Shown here piece after piece: positions 39,748 to 55,404 of a stretch of 64,000 nucleotides of DNA. A program made the position numbers and the translations under genes. Under the pieces are notes generated by a model. It searched no databases. It saw nothing but the letters and a program-made list of their open reading frames with translations, and was not told the DNA's origin. This DNA comes from Dirofilaria immitis (lineage: Eukaryota > Nematoda > Chromadorea > Rhabditida > Onchocercidae): NCBI GenBank assembly GCA_024305405.1, contig JAKNDB010000087.1:4652501-4716500 (forward strand). The letters run 5' to 3'. Within the stretch, counting starts at the first letter, position 1. Every line of letters begins with the position of its first letter.

Positions 39748-42700
39748 CACGTTTTTAAGAAAATCTGAAATTAGTCTGCATCATGTTCAAACTTTATAAA
39801 TCAGCTTGTTCTCCAGTTAAATTTGATAATAATTTAGACGAAATGTTATGCACAAAACAACTCACTTCAGTTTACAGTTTACAAGGCAAAAATAAAACTG
39901 TAAGAGATCGAAAAAAATAAAGAGAATGAATTTAATTATTCTAATCTTTTCTTTTTTTTTGCTTGAATTAGTAAAATACTACTGGTCACTATGAAATATA
40001 TTCACTAAAGGGATTCTAAAGATAATTAACAAAATATATCAGAAGTGGATGAGGATATTTCAGACTCCATCCCGAGTTCCATGCAAATTAGCTTTTGCTC
40101 GTTTTGCTTTGCACGCACAATTTTTTAAAATTAATCTTGACCGCAGCAGGATATAGTGATCAGTAGAATGCTTATTCATCTGGATAGATTTTTCATTCTT
40201 ATCATACTCCACCGTATTAGTAAATAAAACAGCATGCATATATTCAGTGAAATTTTTTGGAGCTTTTAAGTTACCAATAAAATATTAAATTATTGCTCAA
40301 TGTCTTTGATTTAGATAATATTTTTTCGATGCCAATGCATTCCTGAACTATGAATCAGAAATATGTTGAATAATGAAAATCATCATAATACTTCTGAATT
40401 TGTTGTTTGGAAGTCTAAAAATAATAGGATTCGTTATTAAAATTGATTCGCGGAAAAATCTGTGAACTAGGGAATAGTATGAGATAATAAAAAAAAAAAT
40501 CCATGATTAAAAGCAAAAATTCATTGATAGAAGAACTTATACAGATGATAGAATTTAATGATTGTAGCGTTGCTGATAATATTATAATCGGGAAGTGAAA
40601 AAGGAAGGGTTCATCTATCTCCTCGTTCCAAATCCTGCATGTAATTTATTTCAGATTAGTGCCAATCTATCAATTTTATGGATTAGAGTCGAAAAATAAA
40701 AACAAACTGGAATATAAAACAATTACAAAAGGCATTCTGTCTTTTCATTTTCAGAATAATTTTTAAATGGGCAACTTAATAGACTTTTTCGAATTTCCAT
40801 CTCCTTTGTTTGTTCTTCTTATTCTTAAGTTACAATGACCGCATTTTTTACCATCATTATTCTTTTTAACTGATCAAATTTCGACAAATTTTCATTCGTT
40901 TTATATCGATTTGTATTGGTTATTATTCTTCAAAAAAATATGGAATAAAGAATTTGTGATGAATTTTTGATTTCTATATCCATGAAGCAAGATAATGTTT
41001 TTGAAATAATAATTAAAATTGTGATTTTCTCGAGACAATTATTATAGTATGATTTCTTAAATGATATAAGGAAAATGGAAAATTTTTCAATTAACGCAAA
41101 CAATTTAGCTACAAATAATTACATATATTATGCATATCTAAGTATAATCTATAAGTTGGTTTACATCTTCTTCATCTTCTAATATATCTATTTAACACAA
41201 ATAATGAACATAAAGATAAAAATAAGCCTGTGTAAGGAGCTGAAATAGTCTTTTCAAGTTTGATTTCAAAGACAGTTGTTTTTTAAAATGAAATTACAAA
41301 TTCTGCGAAGGATCATTTATTTCAACAACAGAAAATTGTAACGAAATATGCATGATACTTACCAGAAACATTCAGAATATGTATGCTTTTCAGAAAGTAC
41401 GCTACGCAAAACATTCATTCATCCCAAAACGATGATCAGTAATAATTTCGAAACTGCCACTGTCAACTGGAAATAGATAATGTCTTCGCATAATTTGCCT
41501 AACAACTATACTTATCTATATATGGATGAAATATCAATATGATTGTGAGATGACATTCATTTCCTCAAACAATTTTTATCAGAATATGATTATTTTCGAG
41601 AATTAGTCATCAATGGTGAGCAATACTGCATAAAATATAAAACATGTTTAAAACAACATGTTTAAAGATTGTATTTTTATACAAATAATGTATTAGATAT
41701 TATTTCATAATTCATTAAGCATCATTCCATTAACATTCCCTGTTTCATTTGAATATAGGAATAGAAAAAAATACGTTTTATTTCATACTGAAAATTCGGC
41801 ACCGTTAATCTGAAATATATAAAGCTATAGTTAAGTAGATCACAAACTTCTGCAGTACAGATTAAGGGCGATGTATGATAGCCTGATAAGTCCTTTATCC
41901 GGAAAATGCTTTATACGATATTTATATTGATGTTTGTCGCTGCGCCTATAGATATCAATCAATGAAAACATAAAAAAACATTATAAACCGCCAAACTGCT
42001 TAGCAAATGAAAAAATGCATGGAAATATGGAGTTCCTGAAAGAAATTTTATGATAATAATTTTTAAATATATCGAATAAGCTGATTCTGAAAATTAATTT
42101 TATGGAAATTTATACGAAGGATCAATTTCTTCGCATGACTTTTACTGAACATTTGAGAATTTCGATTTACCATTTCGTTCTATAAAAAAAATAGTTCAAT
42201 TTTTCTGTAACCTGTTTCAAAATATTTTCGTTCAGAAACCTAAAAAAGCCAGAAATCACAAAACACTCGATCAGATATCCAACAGATAAAAGCAACTGTC
42301 TACAATGTCGATATTTTCCGTGAAAAGATGGTAATTTCAGGAATAGCAGCACTGAAAAAAGGATGAATGAATTATTGGAATATATATGGAATCGGAAGCT
42401 TCAAAATATGGAGATATGATTTTCCAACTAAATAGTAAATGTGAATGAGAATCAGTTAGCCTCTTCATGATGAACAATAGCGATACTCGGTATGGAGAAA
42501 ATCATTAATACGAATGCATTCAATGATGGTTTCAAGAAACAAAATGTACTCGCTACAATGGTCATTGCGGCTATCGCACAACGTATTCTACCACTACACT
42601 ATATGTATATATGACGACAGCTTAAATTTTACTGATTTTATAATTTCAAAAATTAGGTTAATTTTCAGGTTATAAGAACTATTAGCAAAAGAAGATATTA

Positions 42701-45700
42701 ATTGGAAATATATGATAGTAACATAGAAAAATACGGTAAGGATGAAGCATACACATATTTCTGATGACGCCGTGGATAAAAGCTACAAACTGGAAAATAG
42801 GCAGCAAAACATATCATTAACAACCATAATATACTAATTTCATCAATTAGCTGACTTGGAATAAGTAATCAAGTACTAAATTAATGGATACTTTCATCTG
42901 TAAGCAACTTTAAAATTATTTACCAGAAATTTCAAAATAATGAATAAATTCAGATGAAATTAAAATTGTGCTAAGTACTCTCTCACTATACTAAGTACTT
43001 TCGAGATTAATTATTGATATTACTAGTTTTGAATTCATAATTATTGCAAGGAATAATAAGTAACATTAATAAATAAAAGAAGAATTACCAAAAAGATTGA
43101 GGGTAGCATGATAGTAAGTAGATGCGATACCAGTTATAGTAAGTAGGATATGGGGTAGAATAATAATCTAGTTAACATTCTTGATATATGGTCTTATTAG
43201 GAGAACATTTATTATGAATGGTATATTTGTTACTTGGAATATATGCAGCTTTAAATCCATTAGATTCCTATATTAAATTTTAATTATAAATTATTTAAAA
43301 TTAAATATTACATTTAATTTCTACATACTTGTTTATTCATAAAGAGATAGATGGTGCTTTATTTGAAAGAAAAATTAAGTGATAGGATGGATCATTAGGA
43401 AAGTGCCAAACTTAGAGATAGCTACATGAATATTTTCTTTAAGAATATTACAATAGTTACTATATATTGTTTTCGCTCGGATCGATTAATATTTCTATTC
43501 TATCTTAATAACTTCATTCTCTTATCATGTAAGCCATTAGATAAGTTATATTTATTAGAAATAAGATATAACAACAGACAGTATTTGCGAATTCAGCAAC
43601 GATCGAAACAATTTGATATTTAAGTAAGCACTTTCACACCATGCATGCCCACTTACGTAATCGAACCATCGATCTAATCGCATTCTAATCTATTATAATG
43701 GTCACGTTATTCGTGAATTGAGCAATTTAAATTTTGCCAGTGCTGCGAAAGATAATTTGATCTAATAAGATCGATAGGCAAGATTTCAAACTCGTTCCTT
43801 ATGCTTCATGAATTATGATTTTCATAAAATACATCGAAAATAAAACGAATTTCATTACTTTACTCGGAACTACATGAAATTAAAATTCTGAATGTTTTAC
43901 TATATTTTTACTCATTTGTTTAAAGTAGTTTAATTTCTAAATTTCCGTGTTTTAAGATAATAATACACTGTTTAATAATCAATCCATAGAACTTATAATT
44001 TAGAAAATTCTGTCCAAATATTTTTTTGATACAACTAGGAATTTAAAAAAAATGGAAATAAGTGAAAGGATAGAAAATACAGTGGAAAAATTGATTCTAA
44101 AATTAAAATAAGCTTTATAACTTACCATACTAGAACTATTTTACGGCTTGACAATATTCATAGCAAATGATTTTATATACATCCGAATAAATGTTGAGTC
44201 ATTTATGAATTATAAAAGCTTTTAAAGTCTTTAGTTTAAAATTAAAGAGATATATTCGTATTAAATGCAAAAACAAAAAAATCAATGAAACAAACGAACC
44301 TCATTCAATAGAATGAAAGTTATAGATTTTTAAAATAATAAATTATTTCAACGGATTAAAAAAGTTGTTTAAATTTAAGAGAAATTTATTTGAAGATGAG
44401 AAGCAGAAATGTAACAATTTGTTTGTATTCAATAGAATAAAAATTAAAGATTTTTAATTTTGCAATTCTTATTGTTAATATATTAGGAGAAAATAAGAAT
44501 ATTAAAATGGAAACGATCTGTCGTTACTACATAATTATAAACTTAAGTAATCCTTCTGTTTTTATCTTCCAAAGCGATATATTCATGCATGCAACTTGTA
44601 TAACGAATTAATTAAAAATAAAAAATGAATAATAAAAGGAAAAAATAATAATAAAAATTAGAAATAAAAAAATAATCAAAAGAGGGTTATGATTTAAAAT
44701 TCTGTTTTCTCTGAATAATGATTTCGCCAGTTTTATTGCATTAATGCTTTAAATAATACGATGATGTCCAGAATCAGTTTATTTTATCAATCAAATAATT
44801 TTTTTGTAATAATTACAATGGATGAGCGAATCCAGAAAAATCCTACAACAATCTATGCTGGTCAAATCGATACACGTAAAACCGAATGATATGTTACAGG
44901 TAGTACAGGTAGTACAGGTATAACCTTTGATCACATTGCTAATGAATCCACTAAATTCAAGCGTGCTTGCTACATGGAACATTTTAATCGTTCACTTAAT
45001 CAAATACATTATAACTAAACATATTTAATTCCATTATTCGTATATATTATTTGTAACATTAGTAAAAAGCAACAATAATATAAACTAAATATTTCGGATG
45101 TTTTAAAATGAATTTGAAAATTTGTTAAATATATATGTTTAATATGTATATTATGAATAATGTTATGAACACAACAATATAGATGATAATAGTTTCGATC
45201 AATGTTAAATCTGTCATAAATATTTTGTTTGCTTAAATCCTTATTCATTTTTTTATGCATAATGTCTTTTAGGATCAAAACTTTAAAATGCTTTATGAAT
45301 AATAAGTGCTATTTCATCAATGCAACCTGCAGAATTATTGAACAATTTTTTAGCATTTTTTGAGATTTCAGTTGTGTTTGATTGCAAAAAAAACTAAATA
45401 AAATCTACATCTTTTTGAATTGCGTATAAAAATTTTGCTCGGAAAAATTCATAAATTTATTTTTACTTGAACAATTTGATCACTAAATATTGGGATATTG
45501 ATCACCACTTTACGAATGTTAAAATAGATAGAAATTGTAGGGCTTTGATTAATATTTCAGCACATGATAAGATTTCTCCAACCAATAAATATATTCCAGA
45601 TGGGAACGTTAATAGATTAAGTAAGGTGAAATATTATTGAATATTTGAAAGTGTTTTCAGTAGCGACAAGTAAGAAAAAATAGAGATATATAAATGTCTT

Positions 45701-48700
45701 TGCATGACAATTTTCCTCCAAGTAATATACTACACAAACAATGATATGCACTAATATTGTACTTCTAAACACTTCCGAAAATTCTTCATATTTTATCATA
45801 GGACTGAAACAAGAGTCAAGATGAACATTTGTTTTGCATGCATGTTCACATGGATATGAGGATAACTGATTGAAAATTTTTCAACATTTAACTGCAACAA
45901 GCGTATATCTAATTTGAACTTTCGCAAATACAACCAGTGTATTGCTAGTTTATCACGACTGCTGTATATTTCTGTCAATAACAGAATGATTTCTCCTATC
46001 CTAAATGACCTCTTAGACTATTGAAATGATTTATCTTCAAAAAAAGATTCACAACCAAAGATAACAATCGTTTTGCAATAAAATATACAAAACTTGTTTT
46101 TTTCATTTTATTCCTGTACACAATTACGTGTAATTATTTTATTAGAAATTACTGAGCTAACGAATGTTTTTGTAATGTCTTGTCAGGAACTTTTTACGTT
46201 TTTCAAACAGTTTGGGATAAATTATTAGCATCATAACAAAAATATATGCATAAATTAGTTCTCGCAATCTGAGAATTGTTCAAGTGATTATAATGATTCG
46301 TTTATCAAATTATTATGGGGTAATTAAAAATATAATAGAAGTAGTAGCGATGGCTATGTAGATACATAGAGAGGAAAAATTGCAACATCACTCTTTATAT
46401 TCAAAAGCTTTTATGCACTGATAAAATTAATGATAGAAATGCATGGATGAAAGATGATTTGAATTTTTCATCCACAGGAGCAGAATTCATTATTAGGTTT
46501 GACATTAGCAGTTTAGTCTCGGTTATTTAAATATTATCTTAGACTTTATGAAGTATCATCGAAAGTAGTGATCTTACTTTTTTCTATCCCGTGATTTCAA
46601 AATCCAAAATAGTACGTGAATTTCAAACTTTCGAGTAAAAAAGAAATGGCTCAATAAAAAGAAACTTTAATACGTTTTATAGCTATCTCAAGAGTAAGCA
46701 AACATCTTTATAAAAGGAAATTGGTAAATAGAAATATTTTACTTAGATAATCCATTTGCCGTTACAATGATACTATGCATGATGTATGAGTATAATGGTA
46801 CAAAAGAAAATTTGCGCAACTCTATCGAAATTTGCAATGAATCAGTATGATGTGAATGTGTTTGCAAATTTTTTGAAGTCTACGTTTATTATCTTTTTTC
46901 TAGAAGGTTTCCCATACTTTCACTTCTTTAAAATGAATCGGTTAAAGTTATCATCTCTAAAAATTTTTTCTGGCACTTTTCATTCTCTACTGGTGAAATT
47001 TTGAAATTTCTTTTCGCAAGCAGTCGTTTGCAAACTTTTGATGATTTAGATCAAGCTGTAAATGTGTAACCAAGTCAAAAAATAAATTATGTGGCAAATT
47101 TTTAAAAAAGAAATAAGAGCAAAAAACAAAATTTTTAATAATAAAAAAGGATTAAAAAAACATTTACAGTACAAGGAATAAGTTTAATTGTAACGATTTC
47201 AAAGAAGTTAAACAGATAAATTTGGTTTTATTCATATTGAGAAAATTCATTCAAAATTATTAATAAGAAATATGATTTTTCGCCAGTTTTATTTTCGTTC
47301 AATAATAAATTATTCGACAATTGGAATTTTGTTTTTTGTAATATTAACATGAAATAAATATTCTTTAAATACAAAACTAATCTAAAGCTGGCGGGAGGAA
47401 GCATAAATCAATCCAAGCATTCTTAAAATCAGAAATTAATTCTATTTTGCTCTTAACAGGAAATTTACCGATGAAAACTGTGGCTGCATAAAGAGATTAT
47501 TCCATTATTTCATGCGAAAAAGAAATTTCATGAATTCTATTATCTAATCTTTCCTTTATTCAATTACAACGTAATCATCCCCTCAACTTTAAAGTAAGCA
47601 GAGAATCGGCTCCATTTTGCTTCGAGGAGTTTTGTACAATTTTTAGTCAAACTAGTTTAAATTTTATCAATTTTACAGTTTATCTCTTCTGCTGCATTAT
47701 TCTGAAGATGATCTAAAACTAGTCAATCAATTTATCCTGTGACAAAAATAATTTAATCATTCAATGAAAAAGTGCAGATTTTCTTGAAAAATAATTCCAT
47801 CATTCAGAGTTGATTGCTTTTTTATTTAATATATCTAGATAAATTCCAAAATTCAATAAACAATATTCGAAAATTAAATTTGATCATCAACATACTGATT
47901 GAAATATTAAAGTCATACTACATAGAATCAAATAATCTGCATAATCTCAAAGAATTGGCCTGGTCGATATTTATAATGTGACATTCATAAGAAATGTTTT
48001 TATACTGAAATACTTGTCTGTATTGCGGTTTCATGATTTTGAAAGAAATCTATTAAATTTCAAATTACAAATCGCTTGCTAAAATCAAATAATTCTACCT
48101 GCGCTAAGTTTGCCTATTTTATTGGTTCTCTTAAGTTCAATCATTTATTAGAAACCATTTTAGAAATCATTTATTTTGATCAAGTATTTTGATTGAACAT
48201 TTCAATGAAAATTTCAGAGGCACTGGGAACATAAATATTGAATAATAGCTCTCGGCTGACTATTTAATATAACAGGGCTGCAGTTTAGCACTCGTAACTA
48301 ATCATCTATATGTTGCTAAAAATGAAATAATATGTAATAAAAAGCGATGAATCTAAATATGTGAGTTATGTTTCCAATTGTTTGAATTCTTGAATAATAT
48401 ATTCAATTCCAATTCAATTCTTATCTCAGATTTTATTTCCTTTCATCATATATAAATTGAATTCTTAGTTAATTGCAAAAATTAGGAAATTTTTTTAGCT
48501 ATTTTTATATATTTTAGAAATTTTTGTAATTCTTTTAATTTGTATTGTTTGTAATTTGATCATTCGTTTCCTCTAGTAAAATATATATATAAAGATTGAA
48601 GCAACAATTAGATTCTCGTTGTTCGATCTTTTCTTTTCCAGACTACCTACGAATAAAAAGCACGATAGTCTTAAGGTCAATATTAAACGTTAAACTCGAA

Positions 48701-49900
48701 CTTTTCGATGTGTTTATTCTCTATGTGCATATGCTTCTTGCCTCCTACTTCACCATAATATAACATATGGCATTTCACTACTACTATACTTCTCTCATCT
48801 TCGCTTTATCTTCCAATTTCTCATTTATAACATTTGGCATAGCAGTTGCAACTTTCGTTGATGCTTTACTTATGCTTTTACATTTCCTTTTCCAAAGTTT
48901 TCTCAATCACTTAGCATATCCGTAATCGTTATTTAAATATATCATTACTGCTTATTAAAAGAACGCTGATTAAAGTATATCTCCGCAATCATTATATCAG
49001 CAATACTTGACTACTTGATGACTATAACATGAAGCCATGTCGAATCTGACCAATCAATTTGCACATTTATTGGTTTTTAAATAAGTAATTCAATGCTTTT
49101 TCTTGTCACGAACATGTCATAGCATCTGAGCCATGATATTTCCTTAATGCTACTTTTCATTGTATTTTTATGTTAGTAATTTCAATGCACTTGACATTAC
49201 TAGCATATATTCAATTCATCATGTATTGAATAAAGGTCTTTCATCGTATTTATAAGTAACAGCTCATTGTAATCTTTTTACTTCTTGATAGAAATATCTG
49301 ATTAGCCGGATGTATGAGGATATAGCGGACAAAATTTATGCAAATTGAGATGTCTGCATGTATTTCAGTGATGTTTTAAATGTGAAGGAAAAAAGAAAGA
49401 ACTTCTGAATTATATATAAGTAATGCGATTCCGAGAAAATATATTTCGTTCAATATCGCACTTCAAGAATTAAGATGAATTTATCGTTGCCTCAGGATAT
49501 CGTTTCAAAATAAAGTTTTTATCCGTCGTAACATAGATCTAGCATTATCCTTACGAGGAATATCGGTTAAAACACTGTCATACATCCATTTATTCACAGC
49601 TAACCTTCATCAATCACCAATCTGCTTCAATTCACAGAAATCCCTAATAGATTAGCAAAATTTCGTTTTCAAAAAAAATCACCCATAAAGCAAAACAAGC
49701 AAGAACAAGCTATTTCATTTACTGGTGGCAGATCAGTCCGGCACGCTTTTGGAGTTCCAATGATAAAGTCACGTGGTAACTTAAAATGAGAATAGTGCAC
49801 AGAAACTCTAAAAGGTCAACGCGTTAGAATTCAATAGAAGTCGTAACTGCATAATTTTAAACGATTCGAATTCTTTAAAATTTAAATAGTTTTTATAAGG
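39748..49900. other. AT-rich stretch, no gene called
   Basis: About 10 kb with no recognisable coding exon. A nine-base unit (acaggtagt) repeats nearly three times at 44896-44920. A CACGTG palindrome lies at 49770-49775, 126 bases upstream of the first lysyl hydroxylase ATG; this six-base match alone is weak evidence for an E-box. Confidence 0.5.
44896..44920. repeat. Short tandem nine-base repeat
   Basis: The unit acaggtagt is present about 2.8 times without mismatch. A Cys/Thr-rich frame on the opposite strand at 44791-44982 is produced largely by this repeat. Confidence 0.85.
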
Positions 49901-52900
49901 ATGAGAGCAATATGGGTATTAGGTGGTGTATTACTGTGTGGAATAATGATGATGCAAGTGACAAGCGAAATACCGAAATTGCTCGTGGTGACAGTTGGAA
50001 CGGAAGAAACAGATGGTTTGAGACGATTGAAACGCACTGCCGATGCGAATGATATCAAACTAGAAGTATTCGGTATTGGTGAAGAATGGCAAGGGGCGAT
50101 ATTCGCATTGAGCAGGTAGATTCATTCTGTTTTTCAATATTATTTTTCCAATTTGGAACTAATCTGGAAGAATTGTTCGCGCTAACTACTTCTTCTCTTT
50201 TCCCAAAATCATCTTTCTAAATAAATATATTTCGTTTCTTAAATTTCAACTGATTATGAATGTTAATTTAATTGAAGGAATAAACGAAAATTCAAGTGTC
50301 TCCAAAAACATCATTTTCAGGGTGGTGGTCAAAAAATACGCGTTTTACGAAAATCTTTGGAAAAATACAAAGACGAGAATGACTTAATAATTCTGTTTAT
50401 TGACGCGTAAGATTCAAGTTTATATATTTATATAAATAAAATATGGATATATATTTAGAAAACTTTAAATTTTAAATATGATAAATTAATGAATAAAATT
50501 TAGGAAGAAATTCTAACTAGCCTCGAAAGTTCTACTTTCATTGCTATAAGCTACATCATATCATACATAGATTTTTTTCATAATTCTTAAAGAATTTTTA
50601 AAATCTTATTTTCCAATCTGCAGAATATTTTCAACATAGTGGCATAAACAGAAATTCTAATTTATTACAGTTATGATGTAATTCTTTTGGGCAATGAAGG
50701 ACAAATTTTGCGGAAGTTTTTCACTTTTTTGATGGGTTTCGCGTTGTATTTTCATCGGAACCATTTTGCTGGCCAAACAAAAATTTAGCCACAAAATATC
50801 CTCTTGTTAACTTTGGTAATAGGTATATGTTTATAGACTTATTAATTTCATTTTCTAGTTGAAAGTAAGATATTTTTGAATTACAAATATCGAAACTTTT
50901 CCAGATACTTAAATTCTGGAATTTTCATGGGTTATGCCCCTGAAATTTGGAATTTAATAAGCTACAAAGATGTAGAATTTAATGATGACGACCAGTTGTA
51001 TTACACACGTCTCTATTTGGATGAGCAAATACGAGTCAGTTTGTTATTATAATTTATACTTCTATAATTCAGTTGATTTTTGCGCATTTTGCAGTGATTT
51101 ATTTTATTATTAAGATAAGTTAATTGATTGTAGTAGAGAAATTGTTGATATCTGAAGTTGTTTGTAGGAATAAAAAATAATAGCAAGAAATTTGAATTAC
51201 ATGAAATTATTTTAAAGTTGTCGCTGAGAATGACACTGGATTCAATGAGTATTCTATTTCAAAATTTAAATGGCGCATCAAATGACATGAAGTTAGAAAC
51301 AAGTGCGGAAAAAAGCGGAACGTATTTTGTGAGTTATTTTTTTATTTACGTGAATAGCTGTTTCAGTTTTGATGAAGCATATGAATTTGAATGGAGATGA
51401 AGACAATATTTTTGAAAATATTCGAATAGGTAGAGATAAATTTTCTTAATAGAAAACTAGTTTCTAAATTAAATTCAGTAACATATTCATTGCCAGTTTA
51501 GATCTACAATTTTATTTATAACACATATCCTTTGGTTATACATGGTAATGGTCCCAGCAAGCTTCATTTGAATCATTTTGGTAACTATATTGACACGCTC
51601 AGGATAGCTATTACACAAACGCAATTCACAGCAATGGTATTACTGGAAATTTTGATTAAAAGTGGAAAATATATATATATATATATATATATTACAGATA
51701 AGAAAAATAAATAAATATATATTTATTTATTTCATACTATACATATTTATGTTTTCTCATCTATAGATTTAAGTAGGAGAATATTTGTCCATTTTATAGT
51801 TATTAATTTTTGCTTATTGTTTATGGCTTCTGCTCTTTCCGTTACAAAAGTGTATTTTTATACGCAACTTTTTGCGTAATGAATTTTGATGGATGTGAAT
51901 TCAGGATCTTGAGAAGATTAATTTACCGAGATTATTTTTGTCGATCATTATTTCGAAACCAATACCTTTTATTCGTGAATTTTTCGAAAATATTAAGAAG
52001 TTGGTTTATGCAGATAAGCAAATTGACTTATATGTTTATTGCAATCAAAAATTCTTGGAGAAAGAGGTAAGCATTTTTATTTTGCTTCAGTTATTGTTTC
52101 ATGGAAAATTCAAAAGAATATAATTGATAAGCAAATAGTTTGAAATAGATCAAAATTATATTCATGTCCCACCTGATTGTCTCAACTTTTGGAGATTTTT
52201 CTAGCTCAATGACTTTGTCAAAAATGTGAAAGGGTATTATCGATCGCTACTGTATGATGGCAGCACAACAGAAATGGGAGAGCGTGAAGCTCGTGCGTTT
52301 TCATTGTTCGTGCTTTCATTTTAGCATATCGTTTAAAAATGATGTTTAAAGTACTTTGTTTTTTGCGACAATCCGTTCAAATATGAAATTTTTATGTAAA
52401 ATTTTTCCCAAGTTTTCAATAGTTTTCTCGGAAATTTTTTTTCTAGGAAACAAAGTCTAGCACTGGGCAGCGATTATTTAATAATGATTGATGGTGATGT
52501 GCACTTGAACGAATCGAAAGCTCTGCTGTTTATGGTTCGTATAATGAAAGAAAAAAATTTGTAAGTATATGGAAAGAGTTAGACATTTAGCTCTCATTGA
52601 AACTAGTGCTTGTTTTCAGAAATGAAAAAGTCAGCAACACATTCTAATTTTGATTTTTATTGTAGAAAATAAATTAATATCAAAGTCACGATAAGCATAT
52701 ATCTAGAACGCAAGTTACTTTCTTCTTTCTTGCATCTTAAAAAAAGTGATAAGAAATTATTAGTCTGATCATTTAACATCCAACGAGCAAATCATTATTT
52801 TAAAATGTTATAGAGGGATTTTTGCACCCTTAGTTGGACAACCGTATAATTTGTTCACCAATTTTTGGGGTGCAATTGCTAGTGATGGATATTACGCTAG

Positions 52901-55404
52901 ATCCGAGAATTATCTGGATATCATTGATCATAAGGAAGTGGGAACTTGGAATGTACCCTATATTGGTTCGATTTTAGTGATTGCAAAGGAGAAGGTATGC
53001 AACTTTTTATAAACAGGAACGTAAATAAATTTATTAATAAGAAATATTAATTTTATATGAATTCATCCATCTCTAAGTCATTATTTTCTTGAAGCGACTG
53101 CAGTTTTATACTCGCGCTTCAATAATATGTGTCGAAAATCTTTTTCACGTTAACGATATGATAGAGTTCATTTTCACTGGTTTTTTCATTTTACTCACTT
53201 GAAACTATAATTTTATTATTTCAAAATATTATTTCAAATTTGTCATTATTTCAATTTGTCATTATTATTTTTTTGTCATTATTTCAAAATATTGTGATGA
53301 TTATATTGATTACATATGATGCAGTTAGTTATAAATATATACATTTCAGCTGATATCTTTATCAAATGCTTACTATTATGACGAGAAACTGGATCCTGAT
53401 ATGAGTTTTGCTTATTTGCTCGTGATAAAGTAAGTATTAAAATACAGAAATTTTTTGTTCAGTGTAGTGCATTTTTCAGTAGTATCGCGTTAGTATATCT
53501 CGAAAATAGATCCAAAGCGATTGAAAAATTGAATATTTTTATAATTAGTTTTTATTTCAGGCATTTCATTTGCAACTTTCAGGGTCATTTTCTTTATCTT
53601 GATAACAGCCACTACTACGGTTTTCTGGTGGTTAGTGGAAGAGTTGAATCATCCAAAGTTCATCCAGAAATGTATGAAATTTTCAATAATAAGGAGGTTC
53701 AGTTTTTAGAATGTTTGTTATTTTTTGTGGTAGTGATTGTAATATTATGAAAATTCAGATGATTATAACATCGCATATATTTAATCTAAAGTACTAGTCA
53801 CCGGTTTTGACTGTGAAGTTGTCTTAGAACATTATTGTAAATCTTAATGTTATTTCATTGAAGGCTTCTTTAAAGGAATGGTCAGGAAATTCTTTCAGTT
53901 ATGGGAGAAGCGATACATACATCCAAACTATTTTACTGCTCTTAATGGTTCTACACCAATTATGGAAATATGCCAGGATGTATATGATTTCCCACTTATG
54001 TCCGAAAGATTTTGCGCAGAACTCATTGAAGAATGTGAATATTACGGGAAATGGTCAGATGGTAAACATAAGGTATTTGAACGGTTAACTTTTTGTCTCA
54101 CATGTTTATTTTTTTAAAAATGGTATAAAATGAAATATATTGTCTATTTGGATCGCTGTTAAGAGTTTAGTCGTTATTTTTATCATTGTAACGAAGAATT
54201 ACGCTGGAAAGAATTAATTGTTTCGAACATAATTACTTTTATAAAACTAAATTTAGGATGAAAGATTAATTGGCGGTTATGAAAATGTACCTACTCGTGA
54301 TATTCATATGAAACAAATTGATTTCGAACAGCATTGGTTGTACATGTTAGATGAATATGTTCGTCCAATACAAGAAAAATTGTTTATTGGTTACTACAAA
54401 CAGGTGAGATCATTATTTCAGAGAAAAATTGTCAAGAATTATAACTAAATAAATACAGCAAAGAAATCTAATTAAAGTAACTATTATTTGATAAATTTTT
54501 GCTTGAAATCCAAAGTTACTTTTGAAATACATTTATTATGTAATATTATTATTTATATAATATTATTATTTATAAAGAAATTTTTCCTGCTTCTTAAATA
54601 AGTTTTAGTTGTTTAATTTTATATATATGTTGAAGTTATTTTAAAAATATGTCTATACCTTTGTCGGTGAGCAAGATTTTCTCGGAATTATATTTTCAGC
54701 CAGTGGAGTCCGTGATGATGTTCGTTGTACGTTACAAGCCAGAGGAACAAGCTTCACTAAGGCCTCATCACGATGCTTCAACTTATAGTATAGATATCGC
54801 ATTGAATAAACGAGGAATAGATTACCAGGGAGGTGGTGTGCATTTTCTGCGTTATAACTGCACTTTTGATGCTGATGTTGTTGGTAAGTCCGATTTTAAC
54901 AATATATATTACTGTAGTATATCCAAAATATCAATACTTATTCATTTCTTTTTGATATCTAATGATGTAATTGTAGCTGGGAATTTGTTTGCTGAGTTCT
55001 ATTTCAAGCTTTAGTATGGTGTAGCGTTTGCTTTTTTTCGATAATAATCAAAATAACGGACCAGGATATTTTCATACTGGATGTATAGAAGCGAAATTTA
55101 TAATTATTCGCAATTTCGTTAACTGTCTCTCCAAATCAATTTTTTATGAATCGTAAATCATCCAGACTTATTAAATCATCTATTTCGAATTTGTTTCCTT
55201 GTTTTGTTTAGCTGTACTTTTAGATGCTACAAAAGTTAGTCTTGATAGGCTATTTCGGCTTAAATGTTAATTACTGAATAACAAGTATTCCTTTAATTTT
55301 CAGGTCATTCGATGATATTCCCTGGTCGTCTAACGCATCTACATGAAGGTCTGGAAACTACCCAAGGAACTCGTTACATTGCTGTGTCCTTTATCAACCC
55401 ATAG
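49901..55404 (+). CDS. let-268: Procollagen lysyl hydroxylase/glycosyltransferase (LET-268/PLOD), active copy
   Basis: Sixteen exons: 49901-50115, 50321-50406, 50671-50822, 50905-51034, 51218-51328, 51502-51636, 51905-52066, 52205-52305, 52447-52560, 52814-52994, 53350-53429, 53583-53696, 53899-54072, 54257-54403, 54700-54883, 55304-55404; about 729 residues, as in PLOD proteins. An ER-lumenal enzyme that hydroxylates, and in the LH3 type also glycosylates, collagen lysines. Seen: signal peptide (1-22); glycosyltransferase residues DxxD (100/103), W135, DDDQ (179-182), H246; hydroxylase Fe ligands H658, D660, H710 and 2-oxoglutarate Arg 720. One base is missing at 50093-50096 (G run), 50725-50730 (T run) and 53415-53417 (T run); restoring each repairs protein and phase. 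Residues just after NYI in exon 6 (about 51580-51636) do not match the family well and may hide compensating errors. Poly(A) signal candidate at 55665-55670. Confidence 0.95.
51668..51691. repeat. (TA)n run in lysyl hydroxylase intron
   Basis: About 12 TA units in intron 6 of the first PLOD gene. Confidence 0.9.
54541..54574. repeat. Tandem 17-base duplication in intron
   Basis: A 17-base AT-only unit occurs twice head to tail in intron 14 of the first PLOD gene. A similar small array, with a ttgtcatt unit three times, lies at about 53241-53290 in intron 10. Confidence 0.8.

Noticed and set aside
51158..51217. Extending PLOD exon 5 upstream along its open frame
   Set aside because: The acceptor ending at 51217 gives the length expected from the family between the DDDQ block and the next conserved motif; the upstream sequence would add unrelated residues.
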